A stretch of DNA of 64,000 nucleotides from Paraglaciecola sp. (GTDB lineage: Bacteria > Pseudomonadota > Gammaproteobacteria > Enterobacterales > Alteromonadaceae). Shown here one piece after another: positions 52,435 to 63,602 of the stretch (its first letter is position 1; each line of letters starts with the position of its first letter). The stretch lies in assembly GCA_009993955.1 (NCBI GenBank), contig JAACSL010000020.1:1-64000 (forward strand), given 5' to 3'. Made by a program: the position numbers and the translations under genes. The notes under the pieces were generated by a model. It was not told where the DNA came from, made no database searches, and saw only the letters and a program-made list of their open reading frames with translations.

Positions 52435-53571
52435 TCACTTGCCTTGTTTCAACGCCATCACTGCGTAGTACGCTGGTTTGGGCTGGCTGTTGCGATCAAA
52501 TAACAAGGGATAGTCACTGCGACCTTGCATCGGCCAATTGTTGCGCCAACTCATGCCATCGTCTGTGCCCCAAAACGTCACGCGCTCAATCACATCTTGA
52601 TGACGAATAAATATACGGAATAAATCAGCGTACATCTGACTTAATTGCGCACTGGCCTCGTCACTGATGCCATTGCGATAGGGGTTTAACTTTTCTTGCA
52701 GGGCAAAGTTTTGATTCACATCGGCCCCAGCTTCAGCGCCTTGGGGAAAAGGGATCACCGAGACATCCAATTCGGTAACATGCACTTTTACCCCAGCTGC
52801 AGCAAAGGCAATGATGGAATTTTCAACTTCTTGTAAGTCGGGGTGGGTGAGAGAGTAATGACCTTGCATACCCACACCATCAATGCGTAAATCTTTGGCT
52901 TTGAGCTGTTGCACAATGCGCACGGCACCGGCGCGTTTTTCGGGATTAAACAGGTTGTAGTCGTTATAAAATAATTGCGCGTTTGGATCAGCGGCATGGG
53001 CATATTCGAAGGCGCGTTCAAGCATGTCTTCACCAATGATTTTATACCACTTAGACTGGCGCATTGAGCCGTCTTCATTCAGTGCCTCATTCACTACGTC
53101 CCAACTTTGGATGCGACCTTTATAACGACCTACCACGGTATCGATGTGGTTTTTTAAACGAGCGAGCAGCACCTCGCGGCTGACTTCATTGCCTTGTTCA
53201 TCTAAAAACACCCAATCAGGCACTTGGCTGTGCCACAATAAGGTATGCCCAGTAACAAACATCTTATGCTGTTGGGCAAGTTCAACGAGTTTGTCAGCGG
53301 CGGCAAAATCGAAGGTATCAGGATTTGGATGAATGCGTTCCCACTTCATATCGTTTTCAGGGGTGAGGGCATTAAATTGCTGCGTGACCAAGTTACTGGT
53401 GACTGAATTTGGTGACATTAACTGCGCATTACCTAAAGCTGTACCAATTAAAAAGGCGCCTTGGTAGGCTTGTTTCAAACTACTTTGTTGCTCAACTTGC
53501 TGCGTAGTGGCACAGGCCCCGATTAACAAGGCCATGGCCGTCAAACCAATGAGTTTGGGGTGAAATTTCAT
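52435..53571 (-). CDS. xyn10A: GH10 endo-1,4-beta-xylanase lipoprotein
   Basis: Cleaves the beta-1,4-xylan backbone. 378 aa from the ATG at 53571, with a lipobox LIGAC in MKFHPKLIGLTAMALLIGAC, so it is membrane-anchored, probably facing the periplasm or cell surface. The GH10 barrel includes ENDMKWERIHPNPDTFDF, TLLWHSQVPDW, the acid/base Glu in WDVVNEALNEDG and the nucleophile Glu in VHVTELDVS, and ends with WGTDDGMSWRNNWP. No carbohydrate-binding module is present. It lies 66 bases downstream of the GH43 gene and likely forms an operon transporter-GH43-xylanase. It probably acts on imported xylo-oligosaccharides. Confidence 0.95.
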   Translation of the reverse strand: MKFHPKLIGLTAMALLIGACATTQQVEQQSSLKQAYQGAFLIGTALGNAQLMSPNSVTSNLVTQQFNALTPENDMKWERIHPNPDTFDFAAADKLVELAQQHKMFVTGHTLLWHSQVPDWVFLDEQGNEVSREVLLARLKNHIDTVVGRYKGRIQSWDVVNEALNEDGSMRQSKWYKIIGEDMLERAFEYAHAADPNAQLFYNDYNLFNPEKRAGAVRIVQQLKAKDLRIDGVGMQGHYSLTHPDLQEVENSIIAFAAAGVKVHVTELDVSVIPFPQGAEAGADVNQNFALQEKLNPYRNGISDEASAQLSQMYADLFRIFIRHQDVIERVTFWGTDDGMSWRNNWPMQGRSDYPLLFDRNSQPKPAYYAVMALKQGK

Positions 53572-53637
53572 ACTTTTGCTCCAATTAACGAAACGGGGAT
53601 GTGTCCAATTACAGCACATCCACAATGTACAAGGGCC

Positions 53638-54657
53638 TTAGTCAAGATAAGGTTTAAGAGTGTTAATTTTGCCATCTTGGCTGTAGTGAATTTCTGCCAT
53701 TTTCACTGAACGAAGATGGGTTATTCCCCCAGATAAAGTGGAATCGTGGTAAAACAAATACCACTTACCCTGAAATTCTGCGATGGAATGGTGGGTTGTC
53801 CAACCGAGCACCGGCTCCAAAATACGTCCTGCATAGGTAAATGGCCCGTAAGGGTTGTCACCTATGGCGTAACATAAAAAGTGGGTATTGCCGGTGGAGT
53901 AAGAAAAGTAATATTTTCCCTGATATTTGTGCATCCACGAGGCTTCAAAAAAACGTCGGTCATGGTCGCCAGCCAACAAGGCTTGACCGTTTTCATCTAC
54001 AATCACAATTTCTTTGGGGGTTTCAGCAAATTCCAGCATATCGTCAGTCAAGCGCGCCACGATTGGACCCAAAGCCGCTTCATTAGCCGCTGGTTCGCCT
54101 AAGCTCGCGTCATAACGGTTGTGACGATAATGTTGTAACTGTCCACCCCAAATGCCACCAAAATACATATAAAACTTACCGTCATCATCTTCAAATACGG
54201 CAGGGTCGATGCTGTAGCTGCCAACTATGGCTTCTGCTTGAGGCACAAAGGGGCCGACGGGAGAATCGCCAATGGCGACGCCAATTTGAAAAATATCATC
54301 CGCTTTTTTGGCCGGGAAATAGAAGTAATATTTGTCACCTTTTTTAGCGGCATCTGGTGCCCACATTTGACGGCTCGCCCAGGGCACATCGTTAACATGC
54401 AAGGCAACACCGTGATCAATGGTCGGGCTGTCGACTGAGGCCATGGACAGAACATGGTAATCTTCCATGCCAAAGTGATCACCGTTGTCGTTGAAGGCAA
54501 TGCCCGCTTCAATATCATGGGAGGGGTAAATGTATATTTTGCCATCAAACACATGGGCTGAGGGATCAGCGGTAAAGATGTGTTCAACCAAAGGCACAGA
54601 GATGGCCTTGTTTTTTAATGCTTGCAGTACCTGTGGGTCAAGCCGTTCTTCTGACAT
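53638..54657 (-). CDS. GH43 family beta-xylosidase/arabinofuranosidase
   Basis: A 339-residue intracellular enzyme (no signal peptide) with a five-bladed propeller. The three acidic residues of GH43 are visible: Asp in FTADPSAHVFDG, Asp in SIDPAVFEDDDGKFYMYFGG and Glu in FFEASWMHKYQGKYYF. It probably removes xylose or arabinose from imported xylo-oligosaccharides. The ATG at 54657 is preceded by AAGAGATAA; the upstream extension to 54711 is not family-like. It lies 56 bases after the GPH transporter gene on the same strand, which supports uptake followed by cytosolic hydrolysis. Confidence 0.92.
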   Translation of the reverse strand: MSEERLDPQVLQALKNKAISVPLVEHIFTADPSAHVFDGKIYIYPSHDIEAGIAFNDNGDHFGMEDYHVLSMASVDSPTIDHGVALHVNDVPWASRQMWAPDAAKKGDKYYFYFPAKKADDIFQIGVAIGDSPVGPFVPQAEAIVGSYSIDPAVFEDDDGKFYMYFGGIWGGQLQHYRHNRYDASLGEPAANEAALGPIVARLTDDMLEFAETPKEIVIVDENGQALLAGDHDRRFFEASWMHKYQGKYYFSYSTGNTHFLCYAIGDNPYGPFTYAGRILEPVLGWTTHHSIAEFQGKWYLFYHDSTLSGGITHLRSVKMAEIHYSQDGKINTLKPYLD

Positions 54658-54713
54658 GGATTTATCTCTTGGGTAACGACACAAGGGGCTTACCTTGTGC
54701 CTGTGTTGCACGG

Positions 54714-56183
54714 TTAGCTGTGTTGGTGTCTTGCCGCTAATTCTTGTTCAATTTTCAGTTCCATCGCTTTATTAATGCCGTAACCAAATAAACAGGCTAC
54801 TGCCAGATAAAAAGGAATGGAGGCAAAAATACTCACTGATAATTTAATACCATTGATGGTGGCGGCAGATTGCGCGGCTAGGTCGGCACTGTAATTGAAA
54901 TAATCCAAGATGCTCGACAGGAAGGATGAACCAAGGGTTAAACCCACTTTTAAACCTACAATCATCGCCGAAAAGATAATCGCGGTAGCACGATGATGGG
55001 TTTTGTACTCTGAATAATCCGCCACATCGGCAATCATCGCCCACAGCAAGGGGGTTGAAATGCCGTAGAATAATCCATGGAGAATCTGTGAAACAAATAC
55101 CGTGGTAATGGCATCACTGGGGTAGAAATAGAATGCGCTGATAAACACGGTAGACATAAACAATGAGGCGCCAAACACTTCACGTTTACCAAAGCGATCG
55201 GCCAAACTTTTGGAAAAGCCAATGCCGATAATCATAAAAATAATGCCACCGGCGTTGAACAAGCTAAAGCCAGAGGTAGCTGGATCTTTGGGCCATAAAA
55301 ATTCAGTCAAGCCCATGCTAGTCAGCATGTGGTTAAGACCATTGATAAAACTATTGAAACCAATATTTTCTAGAAAAACCGCAATCTGCCCGGCATCTAA
55401 ATAGTTTTCGAAGTAGTAGATGTACATGCCACCTTTAAGTGCCAAGGTAATAAACACCAGCACGGTGATCAAAAGCATCATGATCCACGGTTTGTTGCCA
55501 AACAAATCTTTTATGTCTTCTAGGATGGTGGAGCGCTGTTCTGGGCTGGGTACCACCCTTTCCTTTGTGGTGAAAAAGGTGATCAGGAAAAACACGATGC
55601 CCACAATGGACAAAAACGTCATGACTTTCTCAAAACCCACCGCCTTATCGCCATCTCCGGCAATCAAAACGAGGGGCAGCAATAAAACTTGAATGATAAA
55701 TTGTGCGATCATCACCGCTACAAAGCGGTACGACGACATGCTGTTACGCTCTTGCATGTTGCCGGTAATCACACCACTTAACGCTGAATAAGGCAGATTG
55801 TTGGCTGAATAAACCAGCAGTAGCAGCAGATAAGTCGTAAAGGCGTAATAAATTTTGCCCTCCGGACTAAAGTTAGGTGTGCTAAAGGCCAGTAAGGCAA
55901 TCACCCCAAAAGGCACCGAAGTCCACAGAATCCACGGTCTAAATTTGCCCCAACTAGTGTGGGTGCGGTCAGCTATCATGCCCATAAATGGATTGAAAAA
56001 CGCGGCAATCAGACCACAAATAAAAATCACGCTGGTGGCTGATTCCACAGGAATTTTGTACACATCGGTGTAAAAAAAAGCGATGAAGGTAACCAAGGTT
56101 TGAAAGACTAAATTGGCGGCTAAATCACCTAAACTGTAGCCAATTTTCTCGACCACCGAGAGCTTTTCTAAAGGTTGCTGCAT
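54714..56183 (-). CDS. GPH-family sugar:cation symporter (xyloside transporter type)
   Basis: Inner-membrane carrier of 489 aa, twelve membrane segments, of the glycoside-pentoside-hexuronide family (LSVVEKIGYSLGDLAANLVFQ at the start, GMIADRTHTSWGKFRPWILW in loop 2-3, and MIADVADYSEYKTHHRATAIIFSAM in the second half). It is most similar in pattern to XynB/XynT-type transporters for xylosides or xylo-oligosaccharides. It is the first gene of the minus-strand transporter-GH43-GH10 operon and divergent from the XylE-like symporter. The ribosome-binding site is weak. Confidence 0.92.
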   Translation of the reverse strand: MQQPLEKLSVVEKIGYSLGDLAANLVFQTLVTFIAFFYTDVYKIPVESATSVIFICGLIAAFFNPFMGMIADRTHTSWGKFRPWILWTSVPFGVIALLAFSTPNFSPEGKIYYAFTTYLLLLLVYSANNLPYSALSGVITGNMQERNSMSSYRFVAVMIAQFIIQVLLLPLVLIAGDGDKAVGFEKVMTFLSIVGIVFFLITFFTTKERVVPSPEQRSTILEDIKDLFGNKPWIMMLLITVLVFITLALKGGMYIYYFENYLDAGQIAVFLENIGFNSFINGLNHMLTSMGLTEFLWPKDPATSGFSLFNAGGIIFMIIGIGFSKSLADRFGKREVFGASLFMSTVFISAFYFYPSDAITTVFVSQILHGLFYGISTPLLWAMIADVADYSEYKTHHRATAIIFSAMIVGLKVGLTLGSSFLSSILDYFNYSADLAAQSAATINGIKLSVSIFASIPFYLAVACLFGYGINKAMELKIEQELAARHQHS

Positions 56184-56537
56184 TTGTTAGCCAATTGTAA
56201 TTTTTTATAGTGCGCCGATTGTAGCGACTTGCACTTATTTGGTAATTGCTATTTTCGCTTTCAGCATTATTTTATGTGGCCAAGGAGCCGACAGATTTTA
56301 TACTTTTATTCAAATAAATTAACAACCTAGGGAGTGTTTGTTGGTAAATAATGTGGTGATATTAAGCTAGCTTAACTAGACGTCATCTTAGGCGTATAAA
56401 CTGGCTTAGCTTGCTGTCATGACCTGCCTTCAAGCTTATGATTTTTCACAGGGAATTAACATATAGTTGTATGTCGTCTTAACTTCAGTATGCTGACAAA
56501 CAAAATTTTAATGCAACACGTTTTAAGAGGAATGAAT
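56184..56537. other. Divergent control region of the xylan and xylose transport genes
   Basis: About 350 bases between the GPH symporter and the XylE-like symporter. It holds a perfect palindrome (listed separately) and presumably both promoters; I could not place -35/-10 boxes with confidence. Confidence 0.45.
56362..56375. promoter_or_regulatory. Perfect palindrome TTAAGCTAGCTTAA, candidate operator
   Basis: A 14-bp perfect palindrome in the middle of the divergent region. It could bind a dimeric regulator of xylan genes. It does not resemble the direct-repeat sites of E. coli XylR. Confidence 0.4.
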
Positions 56538-57941
<1,404 letters not shown>

Positions 57942-57962
57942 CTCTTCGTTTTCTCTCAACGT

Positions 57963-57989
57963 AAAGCCGCTGATATAGCGGCTTTTTTT
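57963..57989 (+). terminator. Intrinsic terminator of the XylE-like gene
   Basis: AGCCGCT (57965-57971) pairs with AGCGGCT (57977-57983), a 5-base loop, then a run of T to 57989. Confidence 0.9.
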
Positions 57990-58031
57990 ATGTCTAACTG
58001 AGAATAAAAGTTTGCTTGTACACGTCACGAA

Positions 58032-58059
58032 ATAAAAAAAAGGCCTCAATTGAGGCCTT
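58032..58059 (-). terminator. Intrinsic terminator of xylA
   Basis: The 20-bp perfect palindrome AAGGCCTCAATTGAGGCCTT (58040-58059) is followed on the minus strand by a T run (58034-58041), about 70 bases past the xylA stop. Confidence 0.85.
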
Positions 58060-58128
58060 AAAAATTAACAGTGGACAGGACGGGCCACTGTGTTTAAGTC
58101 GACCCGGGGGGAGTCAACAAAAGTGGTA

Positions 58129-59448
58129 TTACCCGAATAAGATACGGTTAACCTTATTTTCTAACAGCTCTTGCTGACCACTGGCATGTTTGGGTTGCAG
58201 ATTATGTGCTGTGGCATACTCAGCCAAACTCGCTAAACTGTGTTCGCCATTGTTGATGGATTTACCTAAGCTACGGCTCCAACCGGCGTAACGTTGTTTA
58301 ACAAAGTCAGCAAGAAAATCGTTTTCTAAAATGGCAGCCGCTTTGCGAAGCGCCAGCGCTAAATGATCCATACCACCAATATGACCATGAAACATGTCTG
58401 CTGGATCAGAACTTTGACGACGCAATTTACAATCGAAGTTCATGCCACCTGTGGTGAATCCGCCAGATTTGAGGATTTCATACATCACTAAGGTCAGTTC
58501 CGGTACATCGTTAGGGAATTGGTCAGTGTCCCAGCCTAACTGAGCATCACCACGGTTTGCGTCTAAGCTGCCAAAAATGCCAAGTGACACAGCAGTTGCC
58601 ACTTCATGATGGAAACTGTGCCCGGCCAACGTAGCATGGTTGGCTTCAATGTTTACTTTAAACTCTTGCTCTAAGCCGTATTGCTTGAGGAAACCATAGA
58701 CCGTGGCACTGTCGTAGTCGTATTGGTGTTTAGTTGGTTCTTGTGGTTTGGGTTCGATTAACAACGCCCCTTTAAAACCAATTTTGTTTTTGTGCTCCAC
58801 CACCATTTGCATAAAACGGCCTAATTGTTCACGCTCTTGGCGCAAGTCTGTATTAAGCAAGGTTTCATATCCCTCGCGACCACCCCAAAGCACATAGTTT
58901 TCGCCACCTAAACGTTTGGTGGCATTCATACAATGAAATACTTGGGTGGCAGCATAGGCAAATACTTCTGGATCAGGACTGGTGATGGCGCCTGCACCAT
59001 AACGTGGATTACTGAATAAGTTGGCCGTACCCCACAACAGTTTCATACCCGTTTCAGCCTGTTTGGCGGCCAATACGTCGGTCATCTGGGCAAAGTTATT
59101 TACGTATTCTTTAATATTGCTACCCGCTGGTGCTACATCAAAGTCATGAAAGCAGTAATACGGTGCACCTAATTTGGCAAAGAATTCAAACGCCACGTCT
59201 GCTTTTTCTTTGGCACGTTGCATCTCATCGCCTGCCTGTAACCACGGGCGTGCAAAAGTGCCCTGGCCAAATACATCGGTGCCATCCCAACAAAAGTTGT
59301 GCCAATAACAGGAGGCAAAGCGCAAATGTTCAGCCATGGTTTTGCCCATGATCACTTCATCAGGGTTGTAGTGGTGGAAGGCTAGGGGATTGCTGGATCC
59401 CGTTCCTTCGTAACGAATTTTAGCGATGTTCTTAAAATACTCGGCCAT
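58129..59448 (-). CDS. xylA: Xylose isomerase
   Basis: Converts D-xylose to D-xylulose in the cytosol with two divalent metal ions. 439 aa, the class II length. Active-site elements are [11 protein letters not shown] (catalytic His), [14 protein letters not shown], the metal-binding [33 protein letters not shown] and [25 protein letters not shown] lies 5 bases before the ATG. It lies 135 bases downstream of xylB on the same strand; that gap may allow a separate transcript. Order xylB-xylA is the reverse of E. coli xylAB. Confidence 0.97.
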   Translation of the reverse strand: MAEYFKNIAKIRYEGTGSSNPLAFHHYNPDEVIMGKTMAEHLRFASCYWHNFCWDGTDVFGQGTFARPWLQAGDEMQRAKEKADVAFEFFAKLGAPYYCFHDFDVAPAGSNIKEYVNNFAQMTDVLAAKQAETGMKLLWGTANLFSNPRYGAGAITSPDPEVFAYAATQVFHCMNATKRLGGENYVLWGGREGYETLLNTDLRQEREQLGRFMQMVVEHKNKIGFKGALLIEPKPQEPTKHQYDYDSATVYGFLKQYGLEQEFKVNIEANHATLAGHSFHHEVATAVSLGIFGSLDANRGDAQLGWDTDQFPNDVPELTLVMYEILKSGGFTTGGMNFDCKLRRQSSDPADMFHGHIGGMDHLALALRKAAAILENDFLADFVKQRYAGWSRSLGKSINNGEHSLASLAEYATAHNLQPKHASGQQELLENKVNRILFG

Positions 59449-59583
59449 TAGGCTCTCCTAAACGATGCAAATCGACAATAGTTGGATGGGATGATCATGG
59501 TGTCTTACGCCCTGCAACTACAATTATGTTTTCTTGGTTAACTCTTGTTTTTTGTTGCTGAGTTGTTAATGGTTTTTACCGCC

Positions 59584-61044
59584 TCACACGCCATAAAGAG
59601 GCGATAGTTGGCGATACAATGCCTTGAAGGTTAGGCGACGCTGTTTGAGTGCTTCGACTCTAGCACTCACGGGTTTGAAGACCGCTTCCAGTGGTGGTTG
59701 TGGGCAGATCGTGGCGAGATTTTTATCGGTATCGATAGCCAACTGCGCCAATCGAGCAGCACCCAGTCCGGGGCCAACATCGCCACCCTGACGATAACTG
59801 ACAGGACGTGCCAGCACATCAGCTAGCAGTTGACGCCAGTACGCACTTTTCGCTCCACCCCCAATCAAGGTAATTTCATCCACCTCAACGCCAGAGGCAT
59901 GTAATGCATCCACCCCATCAGCGAGGGCAAAACTGACGCCTTCCAGTACGCTATACGTCAAGGCTCGTTGATCACTGCTGTGGTTGAGGGCAAAGAAGCT
60001 GCCGCTTGCTATAGGGTTATTGTGGGGGGTACGTTCGCCGCTTAAATAAGGTAAAAATATCGGGCAGTTTGCTAGTGCAGGTTGTTCGGATTCTAAGGCC
60101 GCTAACAATTCTGCGACTGAACGTTTAGCAATGTTATCGGCAAACCACTGCAAACAACTGGCTGCACTCAGAATAACGGACATGGCATGCCAAGTATTGG
60201 GTAGGGCATGACAAAAACTGTGCACTGCAGACTCTGGATTTGCTTTAAAACCGTCGGTGACCGCAAAATATACACCCGAAGTGCCCAAGGACAACATGGC
60301 TTGACCCGGTTTGACAATGCCAACACCGACGGCACCGGCAGCATTGTCACCACCACCCGCCACCACGGGAACGTTTTGCATGCCCCAACGTTGAGCGACC
60401 TCAGGTAACAAGGTGCCAGTAATTTGCGAGCCTTCAAACAAAGCTGGCATGTGTGTTTCATCGAGTCCACAGGCAGCCAGCAATCCCGGATGCCAGCAGC
60501 GTTTGCCCACGTCCAACCACATTGTGCCTGCCGCATCCGACATATCAGAGGCAAATTCACCGGTAATTAAAAAACGTAAATAATCTTTAGGTAACAATAC
60601 CTTGGCAACCCGTGCAAAATTTTCTGCCTCATGTTGCTTTACCCACAGTAATTTTGGTGCGGTGAATCCGGGCATCATCAGGTTGCCCGTCACCTCACGT
60701 GAATCAGGCACCAGGGCTTCGAGTTCTTTACACTGTTTTTCACTGCGGCCATCGTTCCACAAAATAGCGGGGCGAATAATTTGATGCTGTTTATCTAATA
60801 ACGTTGCACCGTGCATTTGCCCTGATAAACCAATCGCTTTGACTTGGTTTAAGTCGTGACGCTCTCGCAATTCATCTATTGCCGCGCAACAGCCCGTCCA
60901 CCAAACATTGGGATCTTGTTCAGACCAAAGCGCTTGTGGGCGAGTCACTGCATAGTGACTGGTGCTGCTATCCACGATATCGCCACGCTCATTTGTTAAC
61001 ACTAATTTAACACCTGAGGTGCCAAGGTCGATGCCTAAAAACAT
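59584..61044 (-). CDS. xylB: Xylulokinase
   Basis: Phosphorylates D-xylulose to D-xylulose-5-phosphate, feeding the pentose phosphate pathway. 486 aa of the FGGY kinase family: MFLGIDLGTSGVKLVL (ATP phosphate 1), AIGLSGQMHGATLLD, the catalytic Asp in VVAGGGDNAAGAVGVG, and LIGGGAKSAYWRQLLADVL (adenosine motif). AGAGGA lies 7 bases before the ATG. It is divergent from xylR, with 193 bases between, which should hold the XylR-controlled promoter. Confidence 0.97.
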   Translation of the reverse strand: MFLGIDLGTSGVKLVLTNERGDIVDSSTSHYAVTRPQALWSEQDPNVWWTGCCAAIDELRERHDLNQVKAIGLSGQMHGATLLDKQHQIIRPAILWNDGRSEKQCKELEALVPDSREVTGNLMMPGFTAPKLLWVKQHEAENFARVAKVLLPKDYLRFLITGEFASDMSDAAGTMWLDVGKRCWHPGLLAACGLDETHMPALFEGSQITGTLLPEVAQRWGMQNVPVVAGGGDNAAGAVGVGIVKPGQAMLSLGTSGVYFAVTDGFKANPESAVHSFCHALPNTWHAMSVILSAASCLQWFADNIAKRSVAELLAALESEQPALANCPIFLPYLSGERTPHNNPIASGSFFALNHSSDQRALTYSVLEGVSFALADGVDALHASGVEVDEITLIGGGAKSAYWRQLLADVLARPVSYRQGGDVGPGLGAARLAQLAIDTDKNLATICPQPPLEAVFKPVSARVEALKQRRLTFKALYRQLSPLYGV

Positions 61045-61169
61045 ACTGTATCCTCTGAATTTGATGGTAAAAGTCTATCAGAGAGTAATATTTTTAAAGA
61101 CCTGTAGAAGTGATTACGAAAATAAATAAACAAATAACATAAAGTATATGTGGGCTTACGCTATACTGC

Positions 61170-61191
61170 TTTGTAACAATTATGTTGCAAA
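61170..61191. promoter_or_regulatory. Inverted repeat in the xylB-xylR control region
   Basis: TTTGTAAC (61170-61177) and GTTGCAAA (61184-61191) are inverted copies with one mismatch, 6 bases apart, next to a -10-like TATACT at 61162-61167. It may be a XylR or CRP-type binding site, or a local regulator site. Confidence 0.35.
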
Positions 61192-61237
61192 ATACTAAAA
61201 AACATAAACCCTGTCGCTGTTTATTTTTGGAGTTCTT

Positions 61238-62437
61238 ATGTATCAAGCTAAGCACAGTATCAGTTTGTTGTTTAATGCCAATAAGGTATACGACCGACAA
61301 GTCATCGAAGGTATCGGTCACTATCTGCAATCATCGAAAGTGGATTGGGATGTGTATTTGGAAGAAGACTTTTTAGCTCGCTTAGAGCACATCGATGAGT
61401 GGAGTGGCGATGGCATCATTGCAGATTTCGACGATCCGGCTATTCAGGCCGCTTTAGTCAATTCAAAAGTACCTATCGTTGGTGTAGGTGGCTCATATTC
61501 TAATGAAAGCGATTATCCCAACGTGCCGTATGTGGCCACTGATAATTATGCAGTGGTGAAAGCCGCTTATGAACATTTGAAAAAGAAAGGCCTTGAGCGT
61601 TTTGCCTTTTATGGTTTTCCCTCTGACATGAACCATCGCTGGGCGATAGAGCGTGAGCGAGCCATGCTTAAATTGTGTAAACAAGATGGTTACGATTGCA
61701 GTGTGTATCGCGGTCATACCACCCGCCCTGAAACCTGGCAGTACTCCATGAACCGCCTGACTGATTGGATCCAAGGCTTGCCAAATCCGGTGGGCATTGT
61801 CTCGGTAACGGATGCTCGTGCCCGTCATATCCTGCAGGCTTGCGAACATGCAGGCAAGTTGGTGCCTGACAATATTTCCATCGTGGGTATTGATGATGAT
61901 GATATTGCCCGTAACCTCAGTCGCATCAGCTTAAGCAGTGTGACCCAAGGTTGCTTTGACATGGGCTTTCAAGCCGCAAAATTGTTGCATCGTTATCTCG
62001 ACAACCCTAACTTAAAAAGTAAACGCGTCATGGTGTCACCCGTGGGAGTATCCGAGCGCCAATCTACCGATTTTAAAGCCCTTAAAGATCCGTTTGTCAT
62101 TCAGGCGATGCATTATATTCGTCAGAATGCCTGCCGTGGGATCAAGGTTGAACAAGTGCTTGATTATGTGGGGGTCTCACGTTCGAACCTCGAACAGCGC
62201 TTTCGTGAAGAACGTGGCCACAGTATTCATACCGAAATTCATAATGAAAAGTTGGCAAAAGCCTGTAAGTTGTTGAGTCAAGAAGACATGTCAACCAATG
62301 AAGTCGCGCAAGTCTGCGGGTATCCATCGTTGCAGTATATGTATGCGGTGTTCAAAAAACACTTTGATCAAACCCCCCGTGAATTTCGCGACGGCACAAG
62401 CAAAGCCGATGCAGCAGAAATGTTAGAAGAAGCCTGA
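61238..62437 (+). CDS. xylR: Xylose operon regulator XylR
   Basis: Xylose-responsive activator, 399 aa. The N-terminal LacI/periplasmic-binding-like domain (about 1-270) opens HSISLLFNANKVYDRQVIEG, very close to E. coli XylR, and includes VSVTDARARHILQACEHAG and SIVGIDDDDIARNLSRISLSSV. The C-terminal AraC HTH (about 285-385) has VGVSRSNLEQRFREERGHSI and VCGYPSLQYMYAVFKKHF. GGAG lies 6 bases before the ATG. It is divergent from xylB and should activate xylB-xylA and possibly the transport genes. Confidence 0.95.
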   Translation: MYQAKHSISLLFNANKVYDRQVIEGIGHYLQSSKVDWDVYLEEDFLARLEHIDEWSGDGIIADFDDPAIQAALVNSKVPIVGVGGSYSNESDYPNVPYVATDNYAVVKAAYEHLKKKGLERFAFYGFPSDMNHRWAIERERAMLKLCKQDGYDCSVYRGHTTRPETWQYSMNRLTDWIQGLPNPVGIVSVTDARARHILQACEHAGKLVPDNISIVGIDDDDIARNLSRISLSSVTQGCFDMGFQAAKLLHRYLDNPNLKSKRVMVSPVGVSERQSTDFKALKDPFVIQAMHYIRQNACRGIKVEQVLDYVGVSRSNLEQRFREERGHSIHTEIHNEKLAKACKLLSQEDMSTNEVAQVCGYPSLQYMYAVFKKHFDQTPREFRDGTSKADAAEMLEEA

Positions 62438-62563
62438 TAGTTGAAAATCCAACGATGCTGTTGGCACGATATGTACCCCGGCGAATTCCGCTTGGGCATG
62501 ATCGTGCCGCCATCACAAAACGGGGGCATTGTCTGCCCGCCAGTTATGGATGTTTGAGTGCTG

Positions 62564-63013
62564 TTATTCTGCGTAAAACTTATGCTGGAACTTGAGGGTT
62601 GCTTGTTGGGTACCACTGTTGATCGTGACGTTAATGCGATACTGCTCTTGGTCACTAAAAGGCAGTACAGCAATGTAATATATCGCGTCGCCCTCTTTGA
62701 TTTCTTTGAAAGCCAAGGGTTTTACCACCCCTAACAAATTACTGGCCTCGCCAACCAACACCGCTTGTTGAGCTTGCTGAGTACTTTTGTCTAATACAGA
62801 AATATTCACCACCCCATTAAACTTACTGCGCATAATGCCATAAGTTTTAGCGATGTCTGGTGTCAGAAAGGTGCTGGTAAAGGCAATGTAATGCACATCC
62901 CAGGGGCCCAACTGCGTTTTTTGCTCTGCATGGCTGAGGGTCGTGAAGGGACCCACTGCGCTTAGCAACAACAACAGCGCTGCCCAAGCATATTGGTATC
63001 TAGAAAATGCCAA
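62564..63013 (-). CDS. DUF4426 family periplasmic protein
   Basis: A 149-residue exported protein with a signal peptide (ALLLLLSAVGPFTTLSHA) and the DUF4426 pattern: LGPWDVHYIAFTSTFLTPDIAKTYGI split over two strands, RSKFNGVVNISVLD, FKEIKEGDAIYYIA and LKFQHKFYAE. The function is unknown. Its start overlaps the end of the YggT gene by 14 bases, so they are co-transcribed in the usual gammaproteobacterial order proC-yggT-DUF4426. Confidence 0.9.
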   Translation of the reverse strand: MAFSRYQYAWAALLLLLSAVGPFTTLSHAEQKTQLGPWDVHYIAFTSTFLTPDIAKTYGIMRSKFNGVVNISVLDKSTQQAQQAVLVGEASNLLGVVKPLAFKEIKEGDAIYYIAVLPFSDQEQYRINVTINSGTQQATLKFQHKFYAE

Positions 63014-63542
63014 ACAAATCTCCCATGAGTTTTTGTAAGAATATCAGAATCAAAATTACCACCATGACAGACAGGTCTAAACCTCCCATGTCTGGTAGGC
63101 GTTTACGGATTGGGTACAACATAGGTTCAGTTAACTGGGCTAAGACTAATTCCATGGGATTGCGCCCCTGACTCACCCAACTCATGATGGCACGCAGGAT
63201 CAGCACATAAAAAACCAAGTCAAACGCTTCTTTAAGCACGATTAACAAAGCGAATGACGCCATGCCAAAAAAGTTGCCGAGGCTGGCGCCGGCAATCAGA
63301 CTCAAAGCGATAATTTGTCCCATGGCAACTAACCAAGCCAAGAGCAAGGTGGCGCTATCCATTCTGCCGAATGAGGGAATAATGCGGCGTAATGGCGCAA
63401 CCAGAGGATGCGTGGCTTTCACCACAAATTGACTAAAGGGGTTGTAAAAATCTGCGCGGGCTAATTGCAACCAAAAGCGCAGTAATACCACCATCAAATA
63501 CAGTTTAAACGGTAAACTAATCAAAAACTCAATAGAACTCAT
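63000..63542 (-). CDS. yggT: YggT family membrane protein
   Basis: Inner-membrane protein of 180 aa made of two YggT repeats, each with two membrane segments: LRFWLQLARADFYNPFSQFV and LILRAIMSWVSQGRNPMELV are the matching repeat cores, each followed by a P-x-x-x-R-R/K-x-x-P turn (PLVAPLRRIIPSFG, PMLYPIRKRLPDMG). The function is not settled; links to osmotic tolerance and division-related loci have been reported for relatives. It lies 60 bases downstream of proC. Confidence 0.93.
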   Translation of the reverse strand: MSSIEFLISLPFKLYLMVVLLRFWLQLARADFYNPFSQFVVKATHPLVAPLRRIIPSFGRMDSATLLLAWLVAMGQIIALSLIAGASLGNFFGMASFALLIVLKEAFDLVFYVLILRAIMSWVSQGRNPMELVLAQLTEPMLYPIRKRLPDMGGLDLSVMVVILILIFLQKLMGDLFGIF

Positions 63543-63602
63543 AGTGTGCTGACATCCTCAAAATAAAATAAAGGCCTCGGGTCAAGCAGACCCAACACCC
63601 AT

